Assembly: GCA_021794095.1 (NCBI GenBank)
Contig: JAJYRN010000002.1
Location: forward strand, 109,076-173,075
Source of the DNA: Acidobacteriota bacterium
GTDB taxonomy: Bacteria > Acidobacteriota > Holophagae > Holophagales > Holophagaceae
Direction of reading: 5' to 3'
DNA length: 64,000 nucleotides
Shown here piece by piece: positions 17,595 through 26,558 of this stretch. Positions within the stretch are counted from its first letter, which is position 1; every line of letters starts with the position of its first letter. Made by a program: the position numbers and the translations under genes. Under the pieces are notes generated by a model, which did no database searches, was not told where the DNA came from, and was given only the letters and a program-made list of their open reading frames with translations.

Positions 17595-17960
17595 ATGAAC
17601 GCCGTTCCCCAGTCCCGTTCTCTGCCGCCCCGCCGGGTGGAGAGCGAGGGCATCCTGCGCATGGTTCTGCTGGTGCTGGCGATGGCCATGCCGCTGATGA
17701 CCCTGGCCTACCTGAAGATCCAGAGCACCCGCCTGGGGTACGCCATGGGGGATATCCAGGGGCGGATCCAAACCGAGGAGGAAGTCCAGCGCAAGCTTCT
17801 GTTGGAGCGGAGCCGCTACCAGCGGGATGACGCGGTGCAGGTGTACGCCGAGAAGGCCGGTCTCCAGCCCCGGAAGGAAAGCCACCTGATCCAGCGCGCC
17901 TTCACGGTGGCGGATCAGCGCCTGGCCAAGCTCCGGCCAGTCAGCTCCGACGAGTTCTAG
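17595..17960 (+). CDS. ftsL: FtsL-like cell division protein
   Basis: A 121-residue bitopic membrane protein: a cytosolic N-terminus, one membrane helix around residues 25-42 (MVLLVLAMAMPLMTLAYLKI), and a periplasmic helical coiled-coil (about 48-85). Sequence identity in FtsL is low, so the call rests on this architecture and on its place between rsmH and ftsI, where ftsL always sits. FtsL would join FtsB and FtsQ in activating FtsWI at the septum. Confidence 0.8.
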   Translation: MNAVPQSRSLPPRRVESEGILRMVLLVLAMAMPLMTLAYLKIQSTRLGYAMGDIQGRIQTEEEVQRKLLLERSRYQRDDAVQVYAEKAGLQPRKESHLIQRAFTVADQRLAKLRPVSSDEF

Positions 17961-18044
17961 CCAAGGGTGATGGCCCAGATCGCCTATCCTGGCAGAGGCG
18001 GATGCGGCACCGTCCGCCCCTGCCTCTGACCCGGTTTCCTGCCC

Positions 18045-20180
18045 ATGCCCTTCGCCATCCAGCCACGCGCCACCCGCCGCCTGTTAGGCCGGCAGGAGGC
18101 CGAAGATCTCCTCAGCGCCCGCCTCCCCTGGCTGCTGGGGGCCATGCTGCTGTGGACCCTGGCCATCTTCCTCCGCCTGGTCTGGCTGCAAGGGGTGGAA
18201 CACCACCGCTACCGGCTCCGGGCGGAACAGCAGCACACCACGGTCATCCCCATCCCACCCATCCGCGGCGAACTGCGGGACCGCCGTGGGGAGCCCCTGG
18301 CGATTTCCATCAAGGTGGAGAGCCTGTTCGCGGATCCCCGGGTGTTCTACCCACAGTACAAGGCAGGTCCGGGCCAGGAGAAGGCCTGGGGCGATCCGGA
18401 CCGGCAGGCCGCGGCCCAGGTGGCCGCAAAGCTGGCGCCCATCCTCGGCCAGCCGAAGAAGGATCTGCTCGGCAAACTGCTCCGGAAGAAGACCTTCGTC
18501 TACCTCCAGCGTCACCTGGACCCCGCCAAAGCGGATGCCATCCGGCTCCTGGCCCTGAAGGGTGTCGAGTTCCAGCCGGAAAGCCGGCGCTACTACCCCC
18601 GGGGCAGCCTAGCGGCGCAGATCATCGGCTTCACCAACATTGACGGCGTGGGCCAGCTGGGCATCGAGCAGACCTACGACAAGCAGCTGGCTGGCCTGAA
18701 AGGGGAGCTGATCGCCCCTCGCGATGCCCACGGCCACCTGCTCCTGTTGCAGGAGAACTACAGCCAGGTGCCCGTGAATGGCGCCTCGCTGCAGCTCAGC
18801 ATTGACGCCACCATCCAGCACATCGTGGAGGATGCGCTGGCGCAGGGCGTCCAGATGTGCCACCCGAAGAGGGCCTATGCCGTGGTGGTGGATCCCCAGA
18901 CCGGAGAGATCCTGGCCATGGCGGGCACGCCCACGTTCGATCCGAACCACATCCTGCCTGAGAAGTTCATGAACCGCTCCGAGGCGGACCTCTCCCCGGC
19001 GGAACGGGATGAACTGCACCGGGATCTAGAGCAGCAGGCGGATGCCCGCAAGGTCCATCCCGTGGAGGATGTCTACGAGCCCGGATCCACCATGAAGATC
19101 TTCACCGTGGCCACTGCCCTCGAGGAACGCAAGGTCCACCTGGGCGAACTCATCAACTGCGAGGAAGGGCGCTGGAAGTACAACCCCAAGATCCCGCCCA
19201 TCACGGACACCCACCGGCACGGCCTGCTCACCCTCGAGCAGATTCTGTGGTACAGCTCCAACATCGGCGCGGCCAAGATCGGCATCCGCATGGATCCAGC
19301 CATCCGCTATCAGTACCTCCGCAAATTCGGGTTCGGGGAGACCACCGGCCTCAACATCCCCGGAGAGAGCGCGGGGCGCCTGCTCGCGCCGGACCGCTGG
19401 ACGCTGCCCACGGCCTACACCATGTCCTACGGCTACGGTCTCAGCGTGACGCCGCTCCAGATCCTGATGGCCGGTTGCGCCATCGCCAATGGCGGCAAGT
19501 TGATGCGGCCCATCCTTGTGGAACGCATCTACAACGACCGCGGCCTGCTGCTCAAGGAGTTCAAGCCCAAGGTCCGGGACCAGGTTATCAGCGAGGAAAC
19601 CGCCAACCTCATGAAGGAGGTGCTCAAGGGGGTTATCACCGAGGGCACGGGCAAGATGGCCAAGCTGGACAATGGCGTGGTGGCCTTCGGCAAGACCGGC
19701 ACCAGCCGCAAGCTCATCAACGGCCAGTACGACCCGAAGCGGCACTACGCCTCGTTCATGGGGTTCTTCCCCGCCGACAAGCCCCAGTACGGCGTGCTGG
19801 TGATGCTGGACGATCCCGCCGGCAACCGGGAGGGTGGCGATGTGGCTGCGCCCCTCTTCAAGATGATCGGCGATCAGATCCTCAGCTACCGCCAGACGGC
19901 CCCCGATCCCGACCGCAAGGCGGACCTCCAGCTTTCTCTGCGGGACTGGCCGGAGAGCAACACCGACGAAGCCGTGGTCCATGTGGAGCGTGGCAAGGTG
20001 CCGAGCCTGGTCGGGCTCAGCCTGAAGGCCGCCATCCAGCGGGTGGTGCTGGTCGGCGGAGTGCCCAGCGTGACGGCGACGCCCGGCGCCACGGGGGTCC
20101 GGGTGACGGCCCAGAGCCCCGATCCTGGAACGTCGCTGGCGCAGGGCGGGGTGGTGAAACTCACGGCGGGGACTCCATGA
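18045..20180 (+). CDS. ftsI: division-specific transpeptidase FtsI (PBP3) with C-terminal PASTA domain
   Basis: A 711-residue class B penicillin-binding protein. One membrane helix lies near residues 32-50. A pedestal domain contains RGELRDRRGEPLA. The transpeptidase follows with SxxK at S348-K351 (GSTMK), SxN at S404-N406 (SSN) and KTG at K550. The last 60 residues (VPSLVGLSLKAAIQRV ... GGVVKLTAG) form one PASTA repeat. It crosslinks septal peptidoglycan. PASTA is known on Firmicutes PBP2x/SpoVD but is absent from proteobacterial FtsI. ATGA overlap with murE. Confidence 0.94.
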   Translation: MPFAIQPRATRRLLGRQEAEDLLSARLPWLLGAMLLWTLAIFLRLVWLQGVEHHRYRLRAEQQHTTVIPIPPIRGELRDRRGEPLAISIKVESLFADPRVFYPQYKAGPGQEKAWGDPDRQAAAQVAAKLAPILGQPKKDLLGKLLRKKTFVYLQRHLDPAKADAIRLLALKGVEFQPESRRYYPRGSLAAQIIGFTNIDGVGQLGIEQTYDKQLAGLKGELIAPRDAHGHLLLLQENYSQVPVNGASLQLSIDATIQHIVEDALAQGVQMCHPKRAYAVVVDPQTGEILAMAGTPTFDPNHILPEKFMNRSEADLSPAERDELHRDLEQQADARKVHPVEDVYEPGSTMKIFTVATALEERKVHLGELINCEEGRWKYNPKIPPITDTHRHGLLTLEQILWYSSNIGAAKIGIRMDPAIRYQYLRKFGFGETTGLNIPGESAGRLLAPDRWTLPTAYTMSYGYGLSVTPLQILMAGCAIANGGKLMRPILVERIYNDRGLLLKEFKPKVRDQVISEETANLMKEVLKGVITEGTGKMAKLDNGVVAFGKTGTSRKLINGQYDPKRHYASFMGFFPADKPQYGVLVMLDDPAGNREGGDVAAPLFKMIGDQILSYRQTAPDPDRKADLQLSLRDWPESNTDEAVVHVERGKVPSLVGLSLKAAIQRVVLVGGVPSVTATPGATGVRVTAQSPDPGTSLAQGGVVKLTAGTP

Positions 20181-21640
20181 AGCTGGCTGCACTCATCGAA
20201 GGACTGGCGGTCCATCGTTCCGGGCCCTTGCCTGATCTCACCGATCTCACGTCGGACAGCCGGGAGGTCGCGCCCGGCTGGGCTTTCCTGGCGCTGAAAG
20301 GCGAGCATGCCGATGGCGCCTCCTTCGTGCCGCAGGCCCTGGCGCGGGGCGTCTCGGCGGTCTTCTCTGAACAGCCCTTGGATCTGTCCGAGGGTGTGGC
20401 CGGCTGCACGTTCCTGGGCGAACCCCGGCTGCGGATGGCGGACCTGGCGAAACGGCTGCACGGCGCGCCTGATGAAAAGCTGGCGCTCATTGGCGTCACG
20501 GGCACCAACGGGAAGACCACCACCACCACGCTCATCCGTCAGCTCCTGCGCAGGGCGGGCCTCGGCTGCGGCCTGGTGGGCACGGTGCTGAACGCGGCGG
20601 GTGAACTGGAAGAGGAAGCCGTCCGCACCACGCCGGAAAGCCCGGCCTTCTACCGCTGGCTGCGCCGTTCCGTGGCGGTCGGCGACCGCGCTTCCGCGGT
20701 GGAAGTCAGCAGCCACGCCCTCTGCCTGGGCCGGGTCCACGGCGCCTGCTTCACGGTGGGCGTTTTCACCAACCTCACCCAGGATCACCTGGATTACCAC
20801 CGGACGATGGAGGCCTACTTCGAGGCCAAGCTCCGGCTTGCAGACCAGAGCGCGCGCTTCCTGGTGAATGCGGACGACCCCTGGGGACGCCGCATCCTGG
20901 CGGCGCGGCCCGGAGCCCGGAGCTATGCCCTGGAGGGACAGCCCGCCACCTACCGCGCCGTCGAAGTGGCGCTTGGTCCCACGGGCACGGCCTTCGTTCT
21001 GGAAGCGCCAGGCGGGCGCTGGACCATCCAGAGTCCCCTGCTGGGCCGCTTCAACGTGAGCAACCTCCTGGCCGCGCTGGCGGCCTGCGGGGAGGCGGGC
21101 TTCGACCTGGGGCCTCTGGTGGACGCGGTGGCTGGGGTCACGGGCGCGCCTGGACGGCTCGAGCGGGTGGACTGCGGCCAGCCCTTCGGGGTGATGGTGG
21201 ACTACGCCCACACCCCCGATGCCCTGGAGAAGCTGCTCGCCGAGGGTCGCCGCCTGCTGCCGGAGGGCGGACGGCTGCACGTGCTCTTCGGCTGCGGCGG
21301 GGACCGCGACCGCGCCAAGCGACCCCTCATGGCGGCAGCCGTGGCGGCCGGGGCCGATGTGATCTGGCATACCAGCGACAATCCCCGCACCGAGGATCCC
21401 GAGCGCATCCTGGACGACGCGGCGCCGGGCATTCCGGAAGGCCTCCGTCAGAACGCCGCACGCTACCACCGGCTGGCTGACCGCCAGGAGTCGGTACGGC
21501 GGGCCTTGGCCGATTGCCGCCCCGGCGACCTGTTGCTGCTGGCGGGCAAGGGCCACGAGCCGTACCAGGAGATCCACGGCGTGAAACATCCCTACAGCGA
21601 CCGCGCGGCGGTCGAATCCGCCCTCGGAGCCCGTCCATGA
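20177..21640 (+). CDS. murE: UDP-N-acetylmuramoyl-L-alanyl-D-glutamate--2,6-diaminopimelate ligase
   Basis: A 487-residue Mur ligase that adds the third amino acid to the peptidoglycan stem. N-terminal UMAG-binding part has LTSDSREVAPGWAFLALKG. The ATP loop is VTGTNGKTTTT. The carbamylated-lysine region is YFEAKLRLAD. The motif D401-N402-P403-R404 (DNPRTEDP) binds meso-diaminopimelate, so the host has DAP-type peptidoglycan rather than lysine-type. ATGA overlaps on both sides (ftsI and murF). Confidence 0.96.
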   Translation: MKLAALIEGLAVHRSGPLPDLTDLTSDSREVAPGWAFLALKGEHADGASFVPQALARGVSAVFSEQPLDLSEGVAGCTFLGEPRLRMADLAKRLHGAPDEKLALIGVTGTNGKTTTTTLIRQLLRRAGLGCGLVGTVLNAAGELEEEAVRTTPESPAFYRWLRRSVAVGDRASAVEVSSHALCLGRVHGACFTVGVFTNLTQDHLDYHRTMEAYFEAKLRLADQSARFLVNADDPWGRRILAARPGARSYALEGQPATYRAVEVALGPTGTAFVLEAPGGRWTIQSPLLGRFNVSNLLAALAACGEAGFDLGPLVDAVAGVTGAPGRLERVDCGQPFGVMVDYAHTPDALEKLLAEGRRLLPEGGRLHVLFGCGGDRDRAKRPLMAAAVAAGADVIWHTSDNPRTEDPERILDDAAPGIPEGLRQNAARYHRLADRQESVRRALADCRPGDLLLLAGKGHEPYQEIHGVKHPYSDRAAVESALGARP

Positions 21641-22989
21641 GCGCCATCTGGTCTCTGTCCCAGGTTTCCAGCCGGATCGGCGGCGAGCTGCTCGGCGCAG
21701 GCACGGTGGTGCCGGCAAGCCTCAGCCTCGACACCCGGACGCTCGAACCCGGGGCCTGTTTCGTGGCCCTCCGGGCCGAGCGGGATGGGCACGCCTTCTG
21801 CGCGCAGGCCGCCGCCAAGGGCGCCGTGGCCCTGCTGGTGGATGATCCCCAGGCCGTGGACCTTCCCCAGCTCGTCGTGCCCAACACCCTGGCGGCGCTC
21901 CAGAAGTGGGGCCGGGAGCGGCTGGCTGCCGCCCGCCCGGCCGCCGTGTTCGGCGTCACGGGCAGCGTGGGGAAGACCAGCACCAAGGAATTGCTGGCCG
22001 CCGCCACGGGGGCCTGGAAGACCCCCGGCAACCGGAACAACACCCTGGGCCTTCCGGAGGCCCTGGCCACCCTGCCGGAGGGCCTCGGCGCCGCCGTGCT
22101 GGAGATGGGCATGAGCACCCCCGGGGAGATCCGTCGCCTCACGGAGATCGCGCCGCCGGAGTTCGGCGTGGTGACGGTCATCGGCACCGCCCATCTGGAG
22201 CATTTCCCGAATGGCCAGCAGGGCATCGCCGAAGCCAAGGGCGAACTCGTGGCAGGCCTCCGCAAGGGCGGCGCCTGGGCCTTCCTGGCCACCGATACCT
22301 GGTGCCGCTGGATCGCGGCCCAGCCCTGGGCCGCCCACGCCAGGCCCCTGCCCGTAGGTGATGGGGAGGCCTACGGCTGGGAAGATGCAGAGCCTCTGGG
22401 GGCCGCGGGCGAACGCTTCCGGCTCCGCACCCCCAAGGGGACGGTACCGATCCATCTGAAACTACGCGGCCCGCACCAGGTGCGGAATGCGGCACTGGCG
22501 GGCGCCATCGCCATCCACGCGGGCTTCCGGCCTGAAGCCGTGGCCCTTGGAATGGGAACCGTGGAACCCGAGGCGGGTCGTGGCCGCCTGCACCCTTTCC
22601 GGGGCGCAGGATGGCTGCTGGACGAGAGCTACAACGCCAGTCCTGATTCCATCCTGGCCTGTGCCGAGGCTTTGCTGGAGCTGCGGGGCGGCGAGGCCGT
22701 GGCTGTGCTGGGCTCCATGCGTGAGCTCGGCTCTGGCGCGGCGGGCCTCCACGAAAGCACGGGGCGCGCCCTGAAGGCCGCCGGGATCACCCGCCTGTGG
22801 GCGTTCGGCGAGTTCGCCCGCGACCTGGCCCAGGGCTTCGGCCAAGGCGCGTCCGGGTTCCCGGATTTCGAGGCCCTGCGCGACGATCTATCGGGACTCT
22901 CCGCGATCCCCGCCGGAGCCCGTATCCTGGTGAAGGGCAGCCGGTACTGGCGTGCGGAACGCGCGGTGGATTGGCTCCTCACCCACTGA
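21637..22989 (+). CDS. murF: UDP-N-acetylmuramoyl-tripeptide--D-alanyl-D-alanine ligase
   Basis: A 450-residue Mur ligase that completes the pentapeptide by adding D-Ala-D-Ala. Seen: the N-terminal LSLDTRTLEPGACFVALRAERDGH region, the ATP loop FGVTGSVGKTSTKEL, the NRNNTLGLP and LEMGMSTPGEI motifs, the substrate loop TVIGTAHLEHF, and LLDESYNASPDS in the C-terminal domain. ATG at 21637 is set by the ATGA overlap with murE; the open frame runs further upstream within murE in another frame. Confidence 0.96.
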   Translation: MSAIWSLSQVSSRIGGELLGAGTVVPASLSLDTRTLEPGACFVALRAERDGHAFCAQAAAKGAVALLVDDPQAVDLPQLVVPNTLAALQKWGRERLAAARPAAVFGVTGSVGKTSTKELLAAATGAWKTPGNRNNTLGLPEALATLPEGLGAAVLEMGMSTPGEIRRLTEIAPPEFGVVTVIGTAHLEHFPNGQQGIAEAKGELVAGLRKGGAWAFLATDTWCRWIAAQPWAAHARPLPVGDGEAYGWEDAEPLGAAGERFRLRTPKGTVPIHLKLRGPHQVRNAALAGAIAIHAGFRPEAVALGMGTVEPEAGRGRLHPFRGAGWLLDESYNASPDSILACAEALLELRGGEAVAVLGSMRELGSGAAGLHESTGRALKAAGITRLWAFGEFARDLAQGFGQGASGFPDFEALRDDLSGLSAIPAGARILVKGSRYWRAERAVDWLLTH

Positions 22990-23026
22990 AGCGCCCCCAG
23001 ATTCCAGACTTGAACCCGGATAGCTC

Positions 23027-24115
23027 ATGATCCCCTGGCTTCTCTATCCTTTCCACGACGTGGTGCCCGGCTTCTCGGTGTTCCGCTACATCACCTTCCG
23101 GGCGGCCATGGCCGCGGCCACGGCCATGCTGCTGAGCCTGCTGCTGGGGCCCTGGATGATCCGCACCCTGACGGCCCTCAAGATGGGGCAGCACATCCGC
23201 GATGTCGGCCCGGAACACCACCAGAGCAAGGCGGGCACGCCGACCATGGGCGGCATCCTCATCCTGCTGGTGATCACCGTGTCCACGGTGCTCTGGTGCG
23301 AGTTCACGAACGGAGCCATCTGGGTGGTGCTTCTCGCGCTGCTGGGCTTCGGCCTGGTGGGCGCGTTCGATGATGCCAAGAAGCTGCTCAAGAAGCAGAA
23401 CCTCGGGCTCACCAGCACGCAGAAGATGGCCTGGCTGACCGCGATCTCGCTGCTGGTGGCTTGGCTGATCCTGCATTTCGGTCTGCGGGGGACCGCCACC
23501 AGCCAGCTGTCCGTGCCCTTCTTCAAGAATTTCAAGCCGGATGTGGGGATCTTCCTGATCCCGTGGATCTGGCTGGTCATGGTCGGCACAAGCAACGCCG
23601 TGAACCTGACCGATGGTTTGGACGGCTTGGCGGCGGGCGGCACGCTCATCGTGGCCTTCACCTTCGCGATCATCGCCTACGCGGTGGGCCACGTGAAGAT
23701 CGCAGCCTACCTGGTGGTGCCGCATGTGCCCGGCGGGGCCGAACTCACGGTCTTCATGGGCGCCATGGCCGGCGCCTGCATGGGCTTCCTGTGGTTCAAC
23801 GCGCATCCCGCGGAAGTCTTCATGGGCGACACGGGCTCGCTGGGGCTGGGGGGGGCCCTGGGCACGGTGGCGGTGGTCATCAAGCAGGAACTGCTGCTGG
23901 TGATCGCAGGCGGCCTCTTCGTGCTGGAGGCCATGAGCGTCATCCTCCAGGTGGGCAGCTACAAGCTGCGCGGAGGCAAGCGGATCTTCCGGATGGCGCC
24001 CTTCCATCACCACATGGAACTGGGCGGGCTCCAGGAAACCAAAGTGGTCATCCGGCTCTGGATCACCGCCATCGTGTGCTCGATCCTGGCGATCAGCTCG
24101 CTCAAGCTTCGCTAG
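23027..24115 (+). CDS. mraY: phospho-N-acetylmuramoyl-pentapeptide transferase
   Basis: A 362-residue polytopic membrane enzyme that makes lipid I. About ten helices. Conserved cytoplasmic loops are seen: GPEHHQSKAGTPTMGGILI, the catalytic FDDAKKLL, NAVNLTDGLDGLA, FMGDTGSLGLGGALG, and the C-terminal FRMAPFHHHMELGG histidine loop. It is the last gene of this dcw segment; its stop overlaps the convergent plsC gene by 14 bp, so murD, ftsW, murG and the rest must lie elsewhere. Confidence 0.96.
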   Translation: MIPWLLYPFHDVVPGFSVFRYITFRAAMAAATAMLLSLLLGPWMIRTLTALKMGQHIRDVGPEHHQSKAGTPTMGGILILLVITVSTVLWCEFTNGAIWVVLLALLGFGLVGAFDDAKKLLKKQNLGLTSTQKMAWLTAISLLVAWLILHFGLRGTATSQLSVPFFKNFKPDVGIFLIPWIWLVMVGTSNAVNLTDGLDGLAAGGTLIVAFTFAIIAYAVGHVKIAAYLVVPHVPGGAELTVFMGAMAGACMGFLWFNAHPAEVFMGDTGSLGLGGALGTVAVVIKQELLLVIAGGLFVLEAMSVILQVGSYKLRGGKRIFRMAPFHHHMELGGLQETKVVIRLWITAIVCSILAISSLKLR

Positions 24116-24911
24116 GCTCGTAGGCCTCCGGGTCGAGGCGCCGCATTTCCGCTTCGATCCAGCCCTCCACTTCGGCCATCAGGTCTTCGGCGCTCCGGCC
24201 CGTGGGTGCGATGGGCCGGCCGATGGAGACCTGGATGGTGCCCGGCCGTTTAATGAACGCCTGGCGGGGCCAGCAGCGGCCCGAGGTGACGGCGATGGGC
24301 AGCACTGGCGTGTCCGTGGCGATGGCCAGCCGGGTGCCACCCAGCTTGTAGGCGCCCCTGGAGCCCCGGGCTGTGCGTGTCCCTTCCGGGAAGAGGATGA
24401 TCCAGTTGCCCTGGGCGAGGAGGCGGGCGCCCTGCTGGGTCAGGCGGTCAAAGGCCTGGGCGCGCCGGCTCCGGTCAATGCGCACCATGTCCAGCCGCCC
24501 CAGGGACCACCCGAAGAACGGGATGTAGAGCAGCTCGCGCTTGAATACGTAGCAGAGCGGCCGGGGCATGAGGAGGGGCAGCGCCAGGGTCTCCCAGGCC
24601 GACTGGTGCTTGACGAGCAGGATCAGCGGACCGCTGGGGAGGTGCTCCAGACCCTGGATGTGGGCATGGATGCCGCAGAAGGCGCGCGAACCCCACTCGG
24701 CCAGACGCACCCATCCGAGGCAGAGGCGGTAGAGCGGCTCGCCTTTCCGGAACAGGGAGACCAGCACCACCACGGTGCCATAGGGGATGACCGTCAGGAC
24801 GAGCCAGGTCAGATAGACCGCCGAGCGCAGCCAGAGCCAAGGGGTGATGGCCTCACGGCGCAGCCCGTCCCGCGGGGACGGTGGCTGCGCCGTGCGGGGA
24901 AGGTCCTGCAC
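24102..24911 (-). CDS. plsC: 1-acyl-sn-glycerol-3-phosphate acyltransferase (PlsC family)
   Basis: A 269-residue membrane-bound acyltransferase. The four family blocks are present but the first is changed: LVKHQSAWETLAL (H-x-x-x-x-W/D variant, where NHxSxxD is usual), KRELLYIPFFGW, ILFPEGTRTARGSRG and VLPIAVTSG. One or two N-terminal membrane helices (about 25-50). No ATG lies near; GTG at 24911 is the best start, 7 nt after the chemoreceptor stop, so the two are likely co-transcribed. It makes phosphatidic acid. Confidence 0.85.
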   Translation of the reverse strand: MQDLPRTAQPPSPRDGLRREAITPWLWLRSAVYLTWLVLTVIPYGTVVVLVSLFRKGEPLYRLCLGWVRLAEWGSRAFCGIHAHIQGLEHLPSGPLILLVKHQSAWETLALPLLMPRPLCYVFKRELLYIPFFGWSLGRLDMVRIDRSRRAQAFDRLTQQGARLLAQGNWIILFPEGTRTARGSRGAYKLGGTRLAIATDTPVLPIAVTSGRCWPRQAFIKRPGTIQVSIGRPIAPTGRSAEDLMAEVEGWIEAEMRRLDPEAYEPSEA

Positions 24912-24918
24912 GTGGGGT

Positions 24919-26475
24919 TTAGATCCTGAACCGCGCCACGATGGCGTTGAGCTGCTCAGCCAATTGGCTGAGTTCATCCACGGTGCGGGTGGATTCCTTG
25001 ATGGTGGCGGCCATCTCCTCCATGGCGGCGGCGTTCTGCTCGGCGATGCCGGTGAGGTTGCCCATGGCATCCACCACCCGCTGGCTGTCCTGGCTCTGGG
25101 TCTGGCTTTGTTCGCCGATGGCCTTCATGCGCTCCGCCTGGGCGGTGATGGCGGTCTGGATGGCCTGGAGGGCCTCGCCCGCGGTGTTCACCATCCGGGT
25201 GCCATCGCCGATGGCCCGGTCCGAGGTCTGGATCAGCGAGGTGATCTCCTTGGCCGCGGTGGCGCTGCGCTCCGCCAGCTTGCGGACTTCCTCCGCCACG
25301 ACGGCGAACCCCTTGCCGTGCTCACCGGCTTTGGCCGCCTCGATCGCGGCGTTCAGCGAAAGGAGATTCGTCTGGTTGGCGATTTCGGTGATGACCGTGA
25401 GGATGTTGCCGATCTGCTTCGAGTTCTGGTTGATGGCCTGCATGCCGGAAACGGCGCCGCCCACGGCGGTGCCCCCCTTGGCGGCGGCCTGCTGGGCCTG
25501 GTCGAAGGTCTTGAGGGCTTCCGTCACACTCGTGAACACCGTCTGGGAAGCCCCGGCGATGGCCTGAACGCTGTTGGTGGTGGTGTTGACGCTGCCCTTC
25601 TGGGTCTCCGCCGCCTCGGCGATGCTCTGGGCGGTGCTGTGCATCTCCGACATCCCGGCGGACATCTGGAGCGAGCCGGAGGCGATGTTGGTGGAGATCG
25701 CCATCACCTGCTGCACGATGCCGTGGATGTTCTCCACGAAGCGGTTGAAGTGCAGAGCAAGCTGGGCGATCTCGTCATTGCCATGCACCTCCAGGCGGGC
25801 GGTGAGATCCCCCTCGCCCTCGGAGATGTCCCGCATGCGCCGCTGGATGTTCTCCAGGGGTGTGACGATGGTGTTGCCGAGAACCCAGGCGGCTCCAAAG
25901 CCCAGAGCGATCATGAAGACACCCAGCAGGAGCATACCCAGCAGGGCGGAGAGCTGGTCCCGGTGGAGCTGATCGCGGTTCACCACCAGCACGACATAGG
26001 ATTTCACAGAAGCGCCGTCAATCTTCACCAGGGCGCCCACCAGGGTGTAGCCGCTGCCCTCCAGGGAGACGGTGCCCTTGCTGGTGTCCACCTTGGCGGC
26101 GGCGGCCAGGAACTGGCGGCCCAGGGCGTTGAGATCCAGCTGCACCCCGTTCCTTGCCTTGGATTGGGCCATAATCTTGACCGCCTGGGTGGCGGGATCC
26201 GTCGTCACCACCATGGCCTGGGTGACCTGGGCATCGTCCTTGAGGGCGTTGAGGCCCTTCTCGATCAGCCCCATGTCCTCGAACTGGACGCCGGACTGGA
26301 CATTGTCCGCCACCAGAGTGGCCAGGCTGGAGGACTTGGCGCCGAGCCCTGCGTTGAGGGCCGCGTCCAGGCGCCAGATGGAGACGACCGTCGCCGCCGC
26401 GCCCAGCAGGACTGCCAGGCCGAGGATCGAATAGATCAGCTTCTTGCGGATCGTAAGGTTGTTCCAGAAAGTCAT
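24919..26475 (-). CDS. methyl-accepting chemotaxis protein
   Basis: A 518-residue chemoreceptor. Membrane helix 1 is at about residues 14-35, then a periplasmic sensor of about 135 residues (small Cache-like; ligand unknown), membrane helix 2 at about 176-200, a HAMP domain, and a long cytoplasmic four-helix bundle with the conserved hairpin tip [21 protein letters not shown] 26475 follows AGGGG at 6 bases; an in-frame ATG at 26511 lacks such a site. No C-terminal CheR pentapeptide is seen (ends ARFRI). No other chemotaxis gene is nearby. Confidence 0.93.
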   Translation of the reverse strand: MTFWNNLTIRKKLIYSILGLAVLLGAAATVVSIWRLDAALNAGLGAKSSSLATLVADNVQSGVQFEDMGLIEKGLNALKDDAQVTQAMVVTTDPATQAVKIMAQSKARNGVQLDLNALGRQFLAAAAKVDTSKGTVSLEGSGYTLVGALVKIDGASVKSYVVLVVNRDQLHRDQLSALLGMLLLGVFMIALGFGAAWVLGNTIVTPLENIQRRMRDISEGEGDLTARLEVHGNDEIAQLALHFNRFVENIHGIVQQVMAISTNIASGSLQMSAGMSEMHSTAQSIAEAAETQKGSVNTTTNSVQAIAGASQTVFTSVTEALKTFDQAQQAAAKGGTAVGGAVSGMQAINQNSKQIGNILTVITEIANQTNLLSLNAAIEAAKAGEHGKGFAVVAEEVRKLAERSATAAKEITSLIQTSDRAIGDGTRMVNTAGEALQAIQTAITAQAERMKAIGEQSQTQSQDSQRVVDAMGNLTGIAEQNAAAMEEMAATIKESTRTVDELSQLAEQLNAIVARFRI

Positions 26476-26558
26476 GGCCGCCCCTGAGAGAACACGTGAT
26501 GTTTCCGCCATCGGTTCGCTGCGTCGGGAGGTTGAGTTTTCAACGGGCCACCGGCTTT

